Origin: Coriobacteriia bacterium
GTDB lineage: Bacteria; Actinomycetota; Coriobacteriia; Anaerosomatales; SLCP01
Assembly: GCA_007123455.1 (NCBI GenBank)
Contig: SKKZ01000132.1
Coordinates: 1 to 8,433, forward strand
Reading direction: 5' to 3'
DNA length: 8,433 nt
The notes beneath the pieces were generated by a model. It had not been told where the DNA came from and did not search any database. It worked only from the letters and a program-made list of their open reading frames with translations. The translations under genes and the position numbers were made by a program. This document shows positions 7,298-8,433 of this stretch, in pieces (position 1 is the first letter of the stretch; each line of letters begins with the position of its first letter).

Positions 7298-7975
7298 CTA
7301 CGGCTCCCTCAGGCGGTACCCGTACCCGCGCACGGTGAGGATGTAGGCGGGATTCTTCGGGTCGGCCTCGAGCTTCTCCCGGATGTTGTGGATGTGCACG
7401 TCGATGGCGCGCTCGTCGCCGACGGGCGACTCGTCCCACAGCCCCGAGAGGATCGCCTGGCGCGAGTAGGCGGTACCGGGGTGACGCGCGAGCTGGAGAA
7501 GGATCCCGTACTCGGAGGTGGTGAGGTGGATCGGGTGGCCCGAGAGCTTGACCTGCCGCGAGCGCGTGTCGATCTCCAGGTCGCCCACGCGGATGCACGC
7601 CTTCTCGTGAGAGCCTTCCGTGCGTCGCAGGATCGCCTTGACCCGACTCACGAGCTCGCGCGGCGAGAACGGCTTGGTGACGTAGTCGTCGGCGCCGAAC
7701 TCCAGGCCGAGCACCCGGTCGACCTCGTCGCCCCGGGCCGAGAGCATGATGATCGGCGTGTCCGAGTGGGTGCGCAGGTCCCGTGCGACGTCGAGGCCCG
7801 ACTTGCCGGGCAGCATGAGGTCGAGCACGACGAGGTCGGGCTTGATCTCCTCGAACATCATCTCGGCACCGGGCGCGTCGCTCGCGGTGTGCACCTCGTA
7901 GCCCGCCTGTTGCAGCGCGTACGACACCACTTTGAGGATGGATTCCTCGTCGTCGACGACCAACACGCGTTTCAC
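7298..7975 (-). CDS. OmpR/PhoB-family response regulator
   Basis: The product is 225 aa. The receiver domain (about 1-118) has acidic pocket residues Asp8, Asp9 and Glu10, phospho-acceptor Asp52 in VLDLMLPG, Ser79 and Lys101 in TKPFSP. The C-terminal winged-helix DNA-binding domain (about 125-225) has the typical LTTSEYGILLQLARHPG and IDVHIHNIREKL stretches and ends in VRGYGYRL. Length and order are standard for the PhoB/PhoP/RegX3 class, which binds 11-bp direct repeats as a dimer. The GTG start at 7975 has GGAGGAGG about nine bases upstream. The gene leads a two-gene unit with the kinase, four bases apart. A CTAACA repeat and a -10-like box lie upstream, so autoregulation is likely. Assignment to phosphate control is suggested by the repeat sequence and kinase layout but not shown, as no phosphate transport gene is in view. 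Confidence 0.95.
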   Translation of the reverse strand: MKRVLVVDDEESILKVVSYALQQAGYEVHTASDAPGAEMMFEEIKPDLVVLDLMLPGKSGLDVARDLRTHSDTPIIMLSARGDEVDRVLGLEFGADDYVTKPFSPRELVSRVKAILRRTEGSHEKACIRVGDLEIDTRSRQVKLSGHPIHLTTSEYGILLQLARHPGTAYSRQAILSGLWDESPVGDERAIDVHIHNIREKLEADPKNPAYILTVRGYGYRLREP

Positions 7976-8015
7976 CTGACGAGTCCTCCTCCGACTTCAG
8001 GCTGTTCATGCAGAG

Positions 8016-8021
8016 AGGATA
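8016..8021 (-). promoter_or_regulatory. Candidate -10 box for the regulator/kinase operon
   Basis: TATCCT on the - strand (8021 to 8016) matches four of six positions of the -10 consensus. It would start a transcript near 8009 with a leader of about 34 bases including the GGAGGAGG ribosome site. No -35 is recognisable at 17 bases; the CTAACA repeat begins right there instead, as expected of an activator-dependent promoter. Confidence 0.35.
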
Positions 8022-8043
8022 GCCCACACGACGCCGATTCCCG

Positions 8044-8060
8044 CTAACAGAACCCTAACA
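8044..8060 (+). promoter_or_regulatory. Perfect CTAACA-N5-CTAACA direct repeat, probable response-regulator site
   Basis: CTAACA occurs at 8044-8049 and again at 8055-8060, a perfect six-base direct repeat at an 11-bp period. Bacillus PhoP binds TT(A/C/T)A(C/T)A half-sites spaced the same way, and these differ mainly in the first base. The site lies between the divergent regulator gene (68 bases from its GTG) and the cytochrome gene (93 bases from its GTG). It could therefore control the regulator operon, the cytochrome, or both. Confidence 0.5.
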
Positions 8061-8153
8061 CTACGACAATACGGCGCGAACCGCGCCGCTCAGGGCGGTT
8101 GCTACCGTCGAGAGCGACAGGACCGCCGGAACATCGAGCCACGAGGTGTGTGA

Positions 8154-8433
8154 GTGCACAAGGACACGATCCTCCCGCCAGAGGCCGCCGCTGCACGGAG
8201 ATGGTTCCGGGCGCCCGCTCTGCGCGTGATGATCGCCCCGGTCGGAATGCTCGCGCTCGCGGTGCTCCTCTTCTCGGCGGGTGCGGATCCGATGCCGGCC
8301 TCCGCGGCGACCGCCGGCCGCGCAGCGAGCGGCGAGCTGCTCTTCTACCCCTGCGACACCTGCCACCAGGGCGCAGCCGGCATCACCTCCCCGAACGGTT
8401 TCGAGGGCCACGGGATCGCGCTCGAGTCCCACG
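8154..8433 (+). CDS. N-terminal part of a membrane-anchored c-type cytochrome (runs off the window)
   Basis: Ninety-three residues are visible. A basic stretch (ARRWFRAPALR) leads into a hydrophobic segment at about 24-41, acting as signal peptide or anchor. A short Ala-rich linker follows, then a CDTCH heme c attachment motif (Cys67, Cys70, His71). More histidines follow at residues 86 and 93 and could serve as distal ligands. Heme c would be attached outside the membrane, so the protein likely takes part in respiratory or extracellular electron transfer; more heme motifs may lie beyond the edge. The GTG start at 8154 directly follows an in-frame TGA (8151-8153), and GAGGTG sits about five bases upstream, so the start is well fixed. 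It is divergent from the response regulator and shares its upstream region, including the CTAACA repeat. Cytochrome subfamily and substrate cannot be judged from this fragment. Confidence 0.85.
   Translation, partial: MHKDTILPPEAAAARRWFRAPALRVMIAPVGMLALAVLLFSAGADPMPASAATAGRAASGELLFYPCDTCHQGAAGITSPNGFEGHGIALESH

Noticed and set aside
5935..7338. Long open frame of 467 codons on the + strand opposite the kinase
   Set aside because: The product is low-complexity Arg/Asp/Glu/His-rich, and the opposite strand encodes an unmistakable histidine kinase.
7049..8047. Open frame of 332 codons on the + strand opposite the response regulator
   Set aside because: It covers parts of two well-supported genes and their promoter and has no recognisable domain.
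8079..8100. AACCGC/GCGGTT inverted repeat upstream of the cytochrome
   Set aside because: It is a six-base stem with a ten-base loop in GC-rich DNA; this could be an operator or leader hairpin, but nothing distinguishes it from chance.
8061..8432. Open frame on the - strand at the right edge
   Set aside because: It is antisense to the cytochrome start, which has a signal anchor, a CxxCH motif and a good ribosome site.

Overview
This is a GC-rich window with dense, mostly non-overlapping genes and frequent GTG starts. It carries a cell wall-binding repeat 2 protein with an L,D-transpeptidase domain, and a membrane-targeted c-type cytochrome begins at the right edge. Together these suggest a high-GC Gram-positive, most likely an anaerobic or respiratory actinobacterium of the Coriobacteriia type. 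The taxonomic call is inferred from gene content and base composition, not from a marker gene.

Layout. Positions 1-156 are a leader region. 157-2270 (+) holds two stop/start-overlapping genes: a single-pass membrane protein of unknown function and a polytopic membrane protein that looks like a GT-C type glycosyltransferase. 2333-4036 (+) is a secreted protein with three CWB2 repeats, an Ig-like linker and a C-terminal YkuD L,D-transpeptidase. 4076-4654 (-) converges on it and encodes a lipoprotein of the staphylococcal nuclease family with all catalytic residues. 4754-4785 is a strong hairpin, probably the end of the next unit. 4818-5384 (-) is an unidentified five-helix membrane protein. 5533-7293 (-) and 7298-7975 (-) form a PhoR/PhoP-like two-component pair, response regulator first. 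8154 to the right edge (+) is the start of a c-type cytochrome, divergent from the regulator. No gap longer than 300 bases lacks a gene, and I see no RNA gene, mobile element or CRISPR array.

How it may work together. The left half is about the cell envelope: a candidate sugar transferase, a peptidoglycan-crosslinking wall protein and a surface-anchored nuclease. The right half is a signalling unit. The best non-coding signal is a pair of 11-bp-period direct repeats of CTAACA. One lies in the divergent intergenic region upstream of the regulator and the cytochrome (8044-8060). The other lies upstream of the five-helix membrane protein (5487-5503). Both resemble the TTAACA-type half-sites of Bacillus PhoP. 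I infer that they are binding sites for the response regulator encoded between them, which would make a small local regulon. I found no clearly new multi-gene system here.
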